A DNA stretch of 64,000 nucleotides from Pelecanus crispus. Lineage: Eukaryota; Chordata; Aves; Pelecaniformes; Pelecanidae. The stretch lies in NCBI RefSeq assembly GCF_030463565.1, contig NC_134643.1, forward strand, positions 122,119,809 to 122,183,808, read 5' to 3'. Below are positions 10,561 through 22,800 of the stretch, one piece after another. The number at the start of each line of letters is the position of its first letter. Position 1 is the stretch's first letter. Both the position numbers and the translations under genes were made by a program. The notes beneath the pieces are model-generated. The model was not told where the DNA came from, ran no database searches, and worked only from the letters and a program-made list of their open reading frames with translations.

Positions 10561-13500
10561 GCTTCACTGGGCTTCAGAGCAGAGCCTATTTAAAACGTCT
10601 TTGCTGTCTGAAAGCAGAGTTGGCTTAAGGCTTCTCAGCAACCCGGGCAACGTTTGCCTTTGGTGCCAAAAAGGTGAGGAAGCCCAGGGCCATGCTGCGT
10701 CTGCCACAGGGAAGACAGATGTAAAGGCAGAATGAGGATGCCTGAGAGGGCAAGAGGAAAGTTTCTGGGCCTGCAGATTCTGCTGCAAAATTGGGAGGAG
10801 GAGTGCAAAAAAACCAGCAACGGCAAAAAGACGGGGAGAGAGCCAGCCTCGGCCTCAGCGGTACCGGCAGCTTCGCACACCCCGCCTCTCCCCTTGGCAG
10901 CAGCAGCAGCCCAGGGCTGCCGGGCTCTGGCACGTGCACCGCTGGCAGCGAGGCCACCGACCATTTTACCCCTTCTGCTCAGTGTTCAAACCACCATTTT
11001 CTCAGGGACATCCGTGGTGCTGTACGTCACTAAATTGGCACATCCACAGCAAATAAAAGTTTTGAAATTATATTGAGCTTGCCTATCCTTCCTAGCACTT
11101 ATCATAGGCCTTACTCCTGCAAACTCCTACCGCTCATTAAATCTCTCAAGCTGAGTTTGCTCTATCCACCACTTGTTTGCAGATGCAGGTTCTCTGAACT
11201 GCTAGCTTCTTGAGGTAGTAACCATGTGTGTACATTATAATTCTAGTTCTTTAGTTCAGTTAATTTCCGATCCTGATTGGAGCTTTTGGGTAAAATGGCA
11301 ATATGTAATTTAAGTGCAATACAGTGATTTTAAGCCACATATCCCCAGGGTGTGTGAGGCCTGTAGTCACGCAACCTACGTCCCACTTAATGTTTTCTGT
11401 TAGCTATCTATTAGTATCACAAAAGCCTTAAGACAGTAAATAGACAATACTCAAGAACTTGTATGAAATCTAGGCTATGAAAATTTGGGCTTAAGCATGT
11501 AAGAAAAATACTACACTGAATCTTGGAGATACATCTGTGCTTCACTCCAGGTATCTGCTGTATGAAAACATTTAACTATGCACATAAAGCACAGAAGTAA
11601 TGTAAGTGGAGTTAATGGGGCAATTCACATATTTGAACGAAACCATATGCTTAAGTCATTGGAGCAGAGCCTTAAATTGCAGGCCCTTGTATTATTAAGT
11701 TTGTCTCCATGCAATTATTTTATCTCCATTCATTTATTTCTGCATATTTAGGGCAAGAGTTTTAGTTATATACAGAAATTAAGTACTCTTGGACAAAAAA
11801 TCCTACAGTATTTCATGGTGCAGACAGACTAATTGAAGTAACAGCTGTAAGGTTACCAAAGTTTCCTGTTTGGACTACCACATGGAGGGCAAATCCACTC
11901 AACTCTGATCCATCCTGTTGGTTGCGCGAGTTTCTCAAAAACCCACAACCATCCTCCCGCCTTGCAATAGCCGTTTTTGAAGCCTCCACAGAGTTCTCTT
12001 GTCTGTACGTGCCACTACTGACTCTTGCAGGAATGGTTTGCTTGTGGCCAAATCACAGGTATTGTTATTTCCTTCTAGAGCACTGATCACAGGGGACTTA
12101 ATTTTCACTGGGCAACTAATAAACCTAAGATGACAGGGATACTGCTTTTAAGCACCACCACACATACGAGGACGGTTTAGCCTGTTAAAACAAACCTCAC
12201 CAAGTCATTCTACCAAAGGTGTACACTACAGCAAAACTGCAGGTGCATATCCCCTCCCCCGGTATATATATATTTAGGGTTCGTTCTAAAAAAATGCCTT
12301 TTTTTTGTAGGGTAACTTAAGGAGAACTGAAAGCAGAACCACTGATTAGCAAAATTTTGCAGAAAATGAGATGTATCTGAAAGGAGGGGAAAGAGGAATC
12401 ATGTGGCTCCCTGCATCTGCACAATTTTTCCTCAAACTTCTCCATTTCACATTTCGGATTTTATTTTGTTTTCCTTTATAGTAAAGGACATAAAGGCCAA
12501 GGTTTTCCCTTTGCTGTTGGTGACCTTTAGGGTACAGGTACATCTGTAATAACTGTAATCATACATAACTGTATAACAAAATAATTACAACAATTAAATA
12601 ACTGTAATAATTCTGTAATATATCATCCTGTTCATAAAAATGTCAGTGACTGACAATATTACATGCAATTTTTTTCTTCTATGTTCTACATCTTTCCTTT
12701 TCCTAAACAATGCTAACTACTGAAGAGGTTATTAGACTTTTTCTCAAGAGTCCCTGGAGAGTTCTGAGCAGAAATAAGATTGCCACATCACTTAATGTGT
12801 TAGTGTCTTCTCACATGGGATTTCATCATCATCTAGGATATCAGTCTCTTAACATGTTATAATTATTTGTTAATTTTCATAGTGAAGAGTGAGATACACA
12901 TGGTAAACTGTGGGAGAATAACATTAAAGCAGTTGTCCTCGGATTATACCTCAACCAAGCAGCAGTTGTGTAACATCGTTTAAAAGATCATTACCTAAAG
13001 TATGACCACTTTGCTACTAGCATTTAATTTGCATCCATAAATGAGATACAGGTGAAGTGGTGGAAGTGAAAGTGGTTATTTTGTTTATAAATGAAATTGG
13101 GTAGCATTATTTACATAAAGTCTTTAAGCGCTTATACAATTCTAAGCATTTATACATAGGGAAGGCACCACGTGGCCCAAAATGAGAAGTTAGATTACTT
13201 ATCACCCATAGTATACTTTGTTGCAAGCTTCTTCATTTTATTGTTCCCCAAATGTGACATTGTTCGGGGATAGGAAGGAGAAACTCCTCAGGTGTGCCAG
13301 GGCTTGGACACCATAGCCACATGGTGCCAGTGTAGTAGAGGGAGGACAGGCTAAGTGTAATATGAATAGCTGGTCTTCTGCAGCAGTTAATTAGCAAAAT
13401 GACTACAGGCTATCCTGAAAAAAGATTCTCTGTAGCTATAATTTATAATGAGGTTACAAGGAATGCTCTCTTCATTCCCTCCCCTACCGTCCTAGTCACA

Positions 13501-16285
13501 ATCCGAATTGGAGCAAAATGCCTGTGTTTTTAATAACGAATGTCTTCAGCTTTGCTGCTCCACAAGTCTGGAGCTCCATTAGTAGTGTGCACACCTACTG
13601 AAACTGCAGTTACAAACCTGCATTTAAGTTTTATTGTTATATATACACGGTATTAGAAGAAAAGCAAAGTTTGAGATGATAGTTGATGGCTTGAACCCAT
13701 AGATTTTCTGCTCCCTGAACTTCAGCCAGGGTGTAGCAGAGTGAGGGAATGACTCACTACAAGCATTCTTCCCAGAGAGGCAGTAGGGAGTGTGAATAAA
13801 TGTGATTTCCAACACAAATCTGTTTACTGTTGTTTTATTAGCCCAGCCCAGCCCACCACCACCACAGGGAGACAGGGTGGACAGCAGAGCAAGGCTGCAG
13901 AGGGCCTTCAGAGCGGGTGGATCACTGTTGACCACCACCTGTGAACAGGCCACCTTTTTCGACACTGGCACCTGGCACCAAAAGAGAATATGTGACTCCA
14001 CCCCTTTTCCTGCACTCTCTGGCTTTATGGCCCCCAGTGCCTGAAAAATTTCGTAATTGAAAATCCAAACTCTGACACCTCTTAGTCAACTACTTTCCTT
14101 ATTTTCCAGTGCTGAAATCTTTGAATCTGCCACGTTGTGGCTTCAGTATTAGATGGCAGTCAAAGTTCTGGATGTGGAAAAAACAGTGAAAAGCTTTGGC
14201 ATTTGAGGTTGTTACTCAGTGATTCTGAATGAATTTCACGGTACACAATGCGCACTTACGTTAATATATTCAGAGAGGACAGGCTTCTAAGTTTCTGCAA
14301 CTGTTTCAGTAATTTTAGTTGAAGGAATTCCATTGTCTAAAATAACCAAATAGAAATAAAGTACATTTTCAACCCTCCTGTAATACTGTTTACATTCCTT
14401 TGCAAACAGTAATGCTAACTATCCAGTTGGACAACCAACCTAACTTCGCAGCACAGGTCTTAGAACTGCCTGAGCGCATTTTATTCTGTCCACAGAATAT
14501 ACCTGCCCCCCCGCCATGTATATATAATCACAGGTGTAAGGGTAGCAGCTATTCTGAATACTGGCGGTAGTTTTGTTGTACCATAAAAGCCTGTCTTAAA
14601 GACTTTATCCTAAAGCCAGGAAGTTAACCTTTACTGAGCTTTTATGCTGCAGTGGCTAGACTAGAAAGAGTAGCCCCAGTAGAGTGTGCAAAAGGTGTCT
14701 GAACTATGCATCCTCACCCCTGGAGATCCTGCGACCAGAAGGCAGGCATGTGTTAAGGTGCAGAGAAGTGTCTGTGCAGTATTGTTCCTCCTCATTAAAA
14801 AAAAATTTTAAAAACCACCTAATTTTGCATATTTTTGATTACCCCCTCCCTTCTCCCTCCCTCAACCAAACATTCTATAACTTTGAATCTCTCTGATGAT
14901 TAAGTCACTTGAGTATAAATGAATACTCTTCTAGAAACATTGGTAGCATGGATTATTTGTGTCTTCAGTCTAACAAAATACTAAACCCAGTAAAATTTTA
15001 AGCACATAAAAGCTCAAATCTGTCACTATTATAACTACCAACATGATAATATTTTGAAATATCTTAACTACTCTTTACATAGGTATATGAATTCCAGTGT
15101 TTACCCAATTGCTTTTTCAAAGCAAAGACACTTTTGTTCACTCCTAAAATCCACCTTCTAAAGATGACATTTTCTTCCTAACATATTGAAATAGAGTCAG
15201 CCAGTACACGTATCATTTCCTTTACCACCTTCCTAAAGGAATAAAGCTTACCAAGTTGCACTGCAACAGCTCCTTGACAGATGAGTTTATTGAAATTTTT
15301 AAAAGCAGGTATTTCTGAAGGTACTCCATCAAATCCCAACAGTTCAGAAAAACAATTGTTCAGTGTCCAAATGAAGTGTACATGTTACAAATTGTACATA
15401 TTTAATATACTCATTTATACCACATGACATGAGCATAAAATACAATGATTTCTTATGTTATTCAGTATGCCAATTTATTGCTACAGTTCCCCAAAAAAGT
15501 AGGGCACACCTGGAAATAGCTCTTAATCCAAGGCTACTACAGCTGTTCCCATGCCTTGGACCCCGAGATCAAGTCACTAGTGTTCTGGTGTAAATCACCA
15601 GATTTTTAAAGTGTTTTCTTTTTAATTTACATTTAAATTAAATGCTTTTTTTGCAAGACTATTCTTAGATGGTATTTAGTGGGAAGTGTAACATTTGAAT
15701 ATTTACTACAATATAAATACTTCAAATCATAGGATATAAAATTTTCTTCACCTTCATTTTGCTTGACATTTTCAGCCACACTAATCAGAAGAAACAGTTT
15801 CCATATATGAAGTTACAAAAAAAAAAAAACAACCCCAAAACCCCACCAAACCCCAACAAAAATAAACCAACCCCAACAACAAAACTCCAACACAACACAA
15901 AAAAACCCAAAAAGACACAAACAGTGAACTTAACCAACTTGCACAAGGAACAAGGGTCCAGAGTTCATGGGTAAACTATTACTCCTACAAAATGAAAGGT
16001 GTTTGGCGCTTAGGAAGTGGTGTCCTGTATACTTGTGCAATAATCACAAGTTCTCATTGTGTGCCTGTTTTAAAAAATAGGTAAGCATTGATTTGGGTTT
16101 TCCTTTCGGTTTTGTTTCTAAGAACAGTCTTAAGAGTTCCATATTCTGAATGCAAATAATTTTTTAGCTATTCCAATTTGAGTGCAGCACAGCTGCTTTT
16201 TAAAGGTCAGGTTCCATTTGAAAGTGTCTCTGCTCTTTAGCTCAAATGATTTTCACATATTTGAATGTTTTTCCAGCCCTTTTGA
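10561..16285. other. SYNJ1-PAXBP1 intergenic interval
   Basis: No gene is recognised. A GC- and CpG-enriched patch lies at about 10840-10970, followed by an AATAAA at 11051-11056 on the plus strand. This could be a short transcription unit or another old insertion. The rest is AT-rich, with a G-free tract at 15815-15913. The frame of about 114 codons over 10732-11076 is not supported as a gene. Confidence 0.45.
15815..15913 (-). repeat. A/C-only low-complexity tract (G/T on minus strand)
   Basis: These 99 bases contain no G and only two T (15863 and 15886). They start with a poly-A run and pass into AACCCC/CCCCAAAA-like units with four CCCC blocks (15833-15836, 15841-15844, 15851-15854, 15871-15874). 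The minus strand is therefore a G/T tract with four GGGG runs. It lies 370-470 bases beyond the proposed PAXBP1 poly(A) site. Confidence 0.75.
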
Positions 16286-16737
16286 CCAATAATATGATCA
16301 TTTTATTGTCAAAGTAAGTATTTTTTAGCAAATGAAAAGCTTATTCCAACAGTACAAGATCTCTATATCCAGTGTGAAAGCAACATGGTGGTATAAATAT
16401 ATGCATACATTACACATAATATATTATACACATTCCAGTTAACCATGGAACAATTAACAGGAGTAGATGACTACTAATCATGGGTACAAAGTATTTTTGT
16501 AAACAAGATTTTGAGAAACTTGAAGGAAAATCTGATTTCTGGAAAGATGACAATCTTGGGATTCCATTTTTGTTTTCAAAGGAGGTTTGTTTTTTTTTTT
16601 TTTAAGGATGCTGTATATAAGAATGCACTTTGTATTAAAACAAAGATCAATACTTTACAGTTTAAGAAACTTTACATATGTACATAAATTATACATCAGG
16701 AATGGTTTTAAAGCTCAAAATGAGTTGTCAGAAAAGT
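16286..16737 (-). other. PAXBP1: PAXBP1 3' UTR (proposed)
   Basis: This follows the TAG stop (16738-16740) on the minus strand. The first good AATAAA on that strand is at 16302-16307, giving a 3' UTR of about 450 nt, a plausible length for this gene. Cleavage near 16280-16290 is inferred. Later AATAAA hexamers on the minus strand could serve longer forms. Confidence 0.5.
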
Positions 16738-16855
16738 CTATTTTCCTTCTATTAAAATCTTTAACTCTTTTACGTTGTGATCATTCGCAACTGCCACAGC
16801 ATGATCCAGTGCTCGGATACTTGCTAGAAGCTTTATGATCTGCTTTATGTGCTCC
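16738..16855 (-). CDS. PAXBP1: PAXBP1 exon 18 (917-955) and stop
   Basis: TTTTAG|GGAGC acceptor. It encodes HIKQIIKLLASIRALDHAV and DHNVKE, ends LIEGK and stops at TAG (16738-16740). The conserved C-terminus confirms that the gene is complete. Confidence 0.96.
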
Positions 16856-19800
16856 CTAAAATAAGAGGAAGGAGAACTCAATACAGGAATGGTACAATCA
16901 TGTACAAGTATTAATATTTCAGCAAGTCAGTTTCAGATAACTTCACATCATCTTCTCCTCCACTTGCTTAGTCTGATAAAATAAGTTAGTTATCAGCTTT
17001 GTACTGAAACTGAAAAATCTATTTTGGCAGTAGGAGTTGATCATACAATATACTTTAATACTAGATGCAGTATAATCTCAAGAAAAAGTCTGGGATTACT
17101 TATGGTACTGTGCAATGAGTCACAGCTCTCTTGGTAACTAAAGTTTAAGCTGAGAAAAAAAAAAAAACGCAGCAAGTATGCTTTAATGTATGCTTTAAAA
17201 AGGTATGAAATTTGCCACCAATGAACTGCATTACAATTCAGGTCAATCTAGGAAGCTGAGAGTGAACAAACTGCTAGGAGGACTGTATTTCTTTGGCTGT
17301 CAAGAACAATTTTGGTATCTTGCTAGGAGGATGGACATGAAATTTAAACCAGTCTCCCAAAAAATACTACAAGTTCAAAATTATCTCAAAAATGGACCTA
17401 GCTGATCTGTGGAAAAGCAGCTAACATTTGGAAAACTAGCACCAACAGACATAGGTAAAGATACACTTCCCTCTTGGCAGAAATTAATGCATGTTTGTTT
17501 CAAACAACTGTACTAGGTTTTATATGAAAAGATATGACATTCCTCAGTTATAAGTAGCAATATTTCTGCTGCAGACTTATTTTATCTGCTTCATGGGGGC
17601 AATGGCAACCATTTTGTTAAATGCTGGGAAAAAGCAGAAGGACAGAAGATAGAAACTAAATTAGAACTCACTATGAAAAAAAAGGATTAATCGGACATTT
17701 CTGTTCCAATACAAAGTTTTACCAAGTTGTTATTTCAGCTGGTAAAGAAAGTTCTTTCAAATTTAGAAACAGGCTACCAAAAGAGAGAAAGTTTAATCTC
17801 TACTGGATTCTCTCTCACATCCTTCATTTCAATTCCAGTGTCATGCTAGGCTAGGCATTTTGGTTTTAGAAAGGAAGGAGTAACAAGTCTATTTTGAATT
17901 TGAATCATGGGGAAACTTAAATTGGTATGTGATACTACTATTATACTTTGGACACAAAGTTCTGAGGCATAACCTGAGCGCGGATAAAAAGTTGTTTGAG
18001 CACAACCCAGTGTGGCACAAAGCTTGGTGTTCCCTGAAAACGAGATGATTTATATGCCGCAGCCAAAAGTGACTCTAAAGACAGAAAAGTGTCTAATAAC
18101 CAACACGGTAACCGGAAAAAATTGATAACAGAAAAAAATAAAGAGCCCTCTTAACGAAGATTTTTCTGCTACGGTTTAAGAGAAATTTCTGTCTGTATGT
18201 TTCAGTGCTATGCATAAGATCAAAAAGGGAGAAGGATCTAATCCCCCAGAGCCCCTCAGTAATTGAAGAGTAACTCAACAATGGCTCAAGCAAGTTCAAT
18301 TATCAAGAATGACTAATGTGGGTAGCAAGGGGGTTCATCTTTCCAAGTTTCAGGTTTGCTGGAACAACAGAACTATTGACCCTGAAACCTTTCCTTCTCA
18401 TGCAACAGCACAGGAATAAACAATCTTCCAGTCTTGTTACATTCCTGTGTATCAGTACAACAATTTGGTTTTTAAGTTTATCATTGCTTAAAATGATACA
18501 CTTATAGCACTTCAGGTTACTTGGACAGCAGTAACATTTATGCATCTAATCCAAGTTTTTAATTATGCTGGTTATAAGGTACAAGTAAAATGACTCTTGG
18601 ATCTAGGGGAAGACAGGTTCATCTAGTTGGTTGTGTAAATAAAGTCAGAACTTTTGTACTGTATACAAAAGCAGAGTTTGTAATTTAGCAACCATTGTGC
18701 AGGAATCAGCAACAGGCTCACAAGGTGGAACAGTCCAAAACCAGTAGCTACAAAATTTGCCAGAATCAGTGGCACTAAGTAGTAATGCAGAATATATTGC
18801 AAATGTTTGAAGATTTCCAGCAGTTGCTGTTTTCAGACACCTTAAAAATCTCCCCAACTACCATACCGTAACATTTTTTAAGTTTGAATTCAAAGAAGTT
18901 TCAAAAGACGTGCAGCAGGATGGAGATATTTACCCATGTTTGCATACATCAGCAAAATAACACAAAGAACAAGAATTGCAGCTGCATTAACTCAAGATAA
19001 GTTACCTTGCATTTCTTTTCTCTACATCAGAGCAGCCAATGCTGTTTCTATAAATTGTATCAGCCAGATGAACAAGGTATCTACAGAAGTTTTCTAGCTG
19101 AGAAATAGTCTTGTCTCCTTTTAGATTAGCAAACCACTGTTTAGGAAAGCAAGCAATTACCTAGACATAACAGGAAAAAGAAAGTTAAACACAATGTAAC
19201 AAAATTTTAAAAGCTATCTAACATGTTTTGTGAAGTCTGCCATGTAAGATTGCAGCAACAAGGCCCAACTGAGTGAAAGTGAGAAACCTACCAAAAAAAA
19301 AAAAAAAAAAAAAAATCAAAAATTCAAGCAGTAAAATACTGAAATCTACACTATACCTAAACTATCTACAGGCATAAGCCAGAGAAGGTTCTTTCTGTAG
19401 TTTGTGTATTTAAGGGCTGGAAATCTATTTTTGACTGACATTACAACTCTGAGTTATCAAAGCCAGATTTCATAGGTAACCAAGTTTTAACTACATTTTT
19501 CCTTCAGTTGAAATTTGTGAGTTACAAGTGATTTTAAACATTGTTTGATTTTACTTACACTTTGAGCTTTCTTAATGCTGTCCTCTCCATACTCAGAGTT
19601 TTGAAAAGCCATAAGAATATATCTGTTTAGCAGACCATCTATTGACAATTCCTGGAGAGTTTTGTTTGAAAGGATTCCATACCACTGGAGAAAGTTTCCT
19701 AATAACTGAAAATGCAACACAGGGAAAATAAGTATTTTTAAATGTACTGAAACCAGGAAGTTGATCAAACACTCTAGGGCCTCTTCAAATGCAACAGCAC

Positions 19801-22800
19801 GGCCAAGGTAAGCCGCGGAAATATGCCTTCTGTTAGCTTCAAAACTATTCAGAATCCTTGAAGTACCAGCCTAGAGAGTTACAAATTCTCATACAACCAC
19901 TAGCACCTCAACTTTGCTCATGTTTTGCACAAGAAATCAGACACACACACACACACACACACCCCCCCCAATTAAAAGTTTTAAGCCATCTTGTTCTCAA
20001 AATCTGATGTCAAGCCAAGTGAGGCCTATCATATGCCATACTGGGGCAAATTCCCAGCCCCCTTGTCAATGAAATTCCCAGGTACACTGTCAGCATACCC
20101 TTACTTCCAAGGCACGGTGACACAAGAGACACAGCAAGTGTCACGGGGGAGCGCTGGCTCAGCCAGCTGTACAGCTGTGATTCCCCACTGGCATATGGCC
20201 TGTGGAGGATTGCTGCCAGCCTCCTACAAACGCACACAGCCAGCAGTTTACTGTGGAGGCAGATCATCAGGAAACAGTAAACGAGCGCCTGCCTCGCACA
20301 TTCTATTTCTGCTCATCTGTGATGCTATAACTGGCTTGCTAGCGCAAGAGAGGTGTATTTTTAATGCTTCCCTAAAATAAAACACTGGTAACAGCTTGCA
20401 TACTTCTAACTGCCCAGGCTCCAATAGATATTGCCAGAAGCAGGCAATTTCACTCTTAAAAGAGACACAAGCCCTAAATAAGCGATCTGTTTCACTTTTA
20501 ACAACGGCATTTTAATAAATGAGCTGTGTGCATTTTTTGCTCTAGACAGCATTTAAGAAGTTGATTTTTATTGCGAAGTGAAAGAATTCAGTGCCAAAGT
20601 GATTGCAAACCTATTCAGAATACAGGCTCCCTCACTGCTGCAATTGAAATAGAAAATTCCAGATAAGAGTTCTGTTTGAACTGCTGATCTCCATGATCAC
20701 ACAATCAACATGGGTCTCATGCTTTACTTTCCTGTTTAGTTGGGAGTTAATTTTCTTCACAGCCTTTTACTGGAAATAAACTACAAGAGTCATAGCTTCT
20801 TACATACCTTTGCAAACTCTATACTGCACATTCCATACACAGAGACTTTTTCTTTCACACTCTTTATCGTTTCAATTAAACTAAGATTACAAATGCTCTT
20901 ATACTTTACAAATAGCAGTGAGCTTTCCAAAAGGGGCCAAGTTATTTTAATGAAGATTCTCGCACTATGTGCATATATATATAAAAAAAAATACAAACCA
21001 AGGTGTCTCATTCCCACATGAGTGAAATGAAATAAAAGCAGCGTATTTTATTCTGACAAGCACAATGACATTAAAAAAACTGAGCTGAGTATGCTAACTA
21101 AACCCACAACATACAAGTTAAAATGATGGTGCTTTCACTTGGCAATGTTTTGAAGAGGGCACAGTGCATTATCAAAGACTAAGAATCCTAATTTAGAGTT
21201 CTTTCAAAGAAAGTTAAAGCAATTTCCATCTACCATTTTCCACAAGTTTGAAGAGGATTTTATTGCTACACTGTCTAGACCAAAGATTTACCAGATGTAT
21301 TTACTGACTTACCTTAACAGAGGACCAAAACTGACGTTGGAAAAACAAATATGGACCAGAGTTCTTGTTTTCTAAGATGCTGGAAAGTAAGAGATTTCTT
21401 TAATGAGCAACCAAGACCACCTCTGTCTGGAGTTTGCTGGCTTCCTCCTTCCCACACACAGTTCATTTCTAGAAATACTCCCTTCCATCCTGCTTGTCTT
21501 TACTAAATCCTCACAGCATGATAGTGAAAGATCTCCTGTATTCAGCCAGTGAACCATACTGGGGAAAAAACCCTGTTAACTATGTACAGAACACACCGAC
21601 TTGCTAATGAAGGTCTAACACCATAGTTGAAAGCAAACTTACTTTTTTGGATATAAGGGCATGAATACATCATCATCTAGTGTTCTCCTCATTCTTAGCA
21701 ACAATGCCTTTAAAAGCATCTGAAACAGATAAATTTTTTTTAAAGCGTCCGTCCAAAGCACTGCTTAGTAGTTAACCACTCAGAAATTGATTTTCAAAGC
21801 AACAAACAACATTTGTGACCCTAACAATAAAAGGCATACATACTTAAGCACACATATAAATAATGTCTTAGAGAAGCCTATAATAAACAGAGCTGAAATC
21901 TGACACTTTCAATAAAAAATGAAGGCAATGGAATTAATTTATGGTTAAGCTTGGCTACACAATTAGCTTCTGTGAAGTCAGACCTTTTGTCATTTTTAAT
22001 CTTCTGCTAACTTCTCCATACACATACACTTTTACGTATCTCCCATTATTCTAAAGGCAATGCATACATTGCATTAGCTATGGCACCCGAACTCATGACA
22101 TTGGTTCTTGTATTCATAGAATATAAGTAAAACAAGCAAATTTCAAGGCAATACATTTGAAAAGGTTACAAAAATCTAAAAAAGAAAAGCCTGACTATTT
22201 GTAGCTGACCCTTAAAGAAGAACTGCAGACCAAAAAGTCTTAGTACATTTGGTATCTCTTTTTATCTCTAGCATCTATTTTGGGGAGACTTCACTGAGTT
22301 CCTCCTCCTAATTTATCACTGTACTTGACTCTCCATAACTAGTCTGCAGAGCATCAAATAATTGCAAAATTCTCTTTCTTGCTCCTCACTAAGCATGCTG
22401 TGTTCTCCAATATCATGTATTAAAAAATATATTCAAATTCCTTAAGTTACATGAGATATTTAAGAAAAAACAACTTACTTGTGTATTTTTGTTCTCTGCA
22501 TTCACTACTGAAGGATATCCATCTACTAGTTTCTGTACAATTGCTACCATTCTAGATGTTTGTGTTGTAGAAAAAGGATCCCATATATTTTCAGAAATCA
22601 CTGTAAGAGATTAAAGAATTACCCCGCTTTGCAAATACTCAAATACAGGTACTAAGACAGGCAATAATTTACAAAACAGTAAAATCTGAAAGCACAAGCA
22701 AGCATCAGCTTCCGCACATCCTCCTTTTCCCCCACTTTCTTTCTAAGACTATACCTGTTAGTTTAGGAAGAACAACTCTCTCTACAATGGTAGGCAATAG

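Noticed and set aside
10732-11076. 114-codon plus-strand frame over the GC-rich patch
   Set aside because: Ala/Pro-rich composition effect, overlapped by open frames on the other strand.
19991-20380. 129-codon plus-strand frame in PAXBP1 intron 15
   Set aside because: Opposite strand to the gene, within an intron, with no domain or regulatory context.
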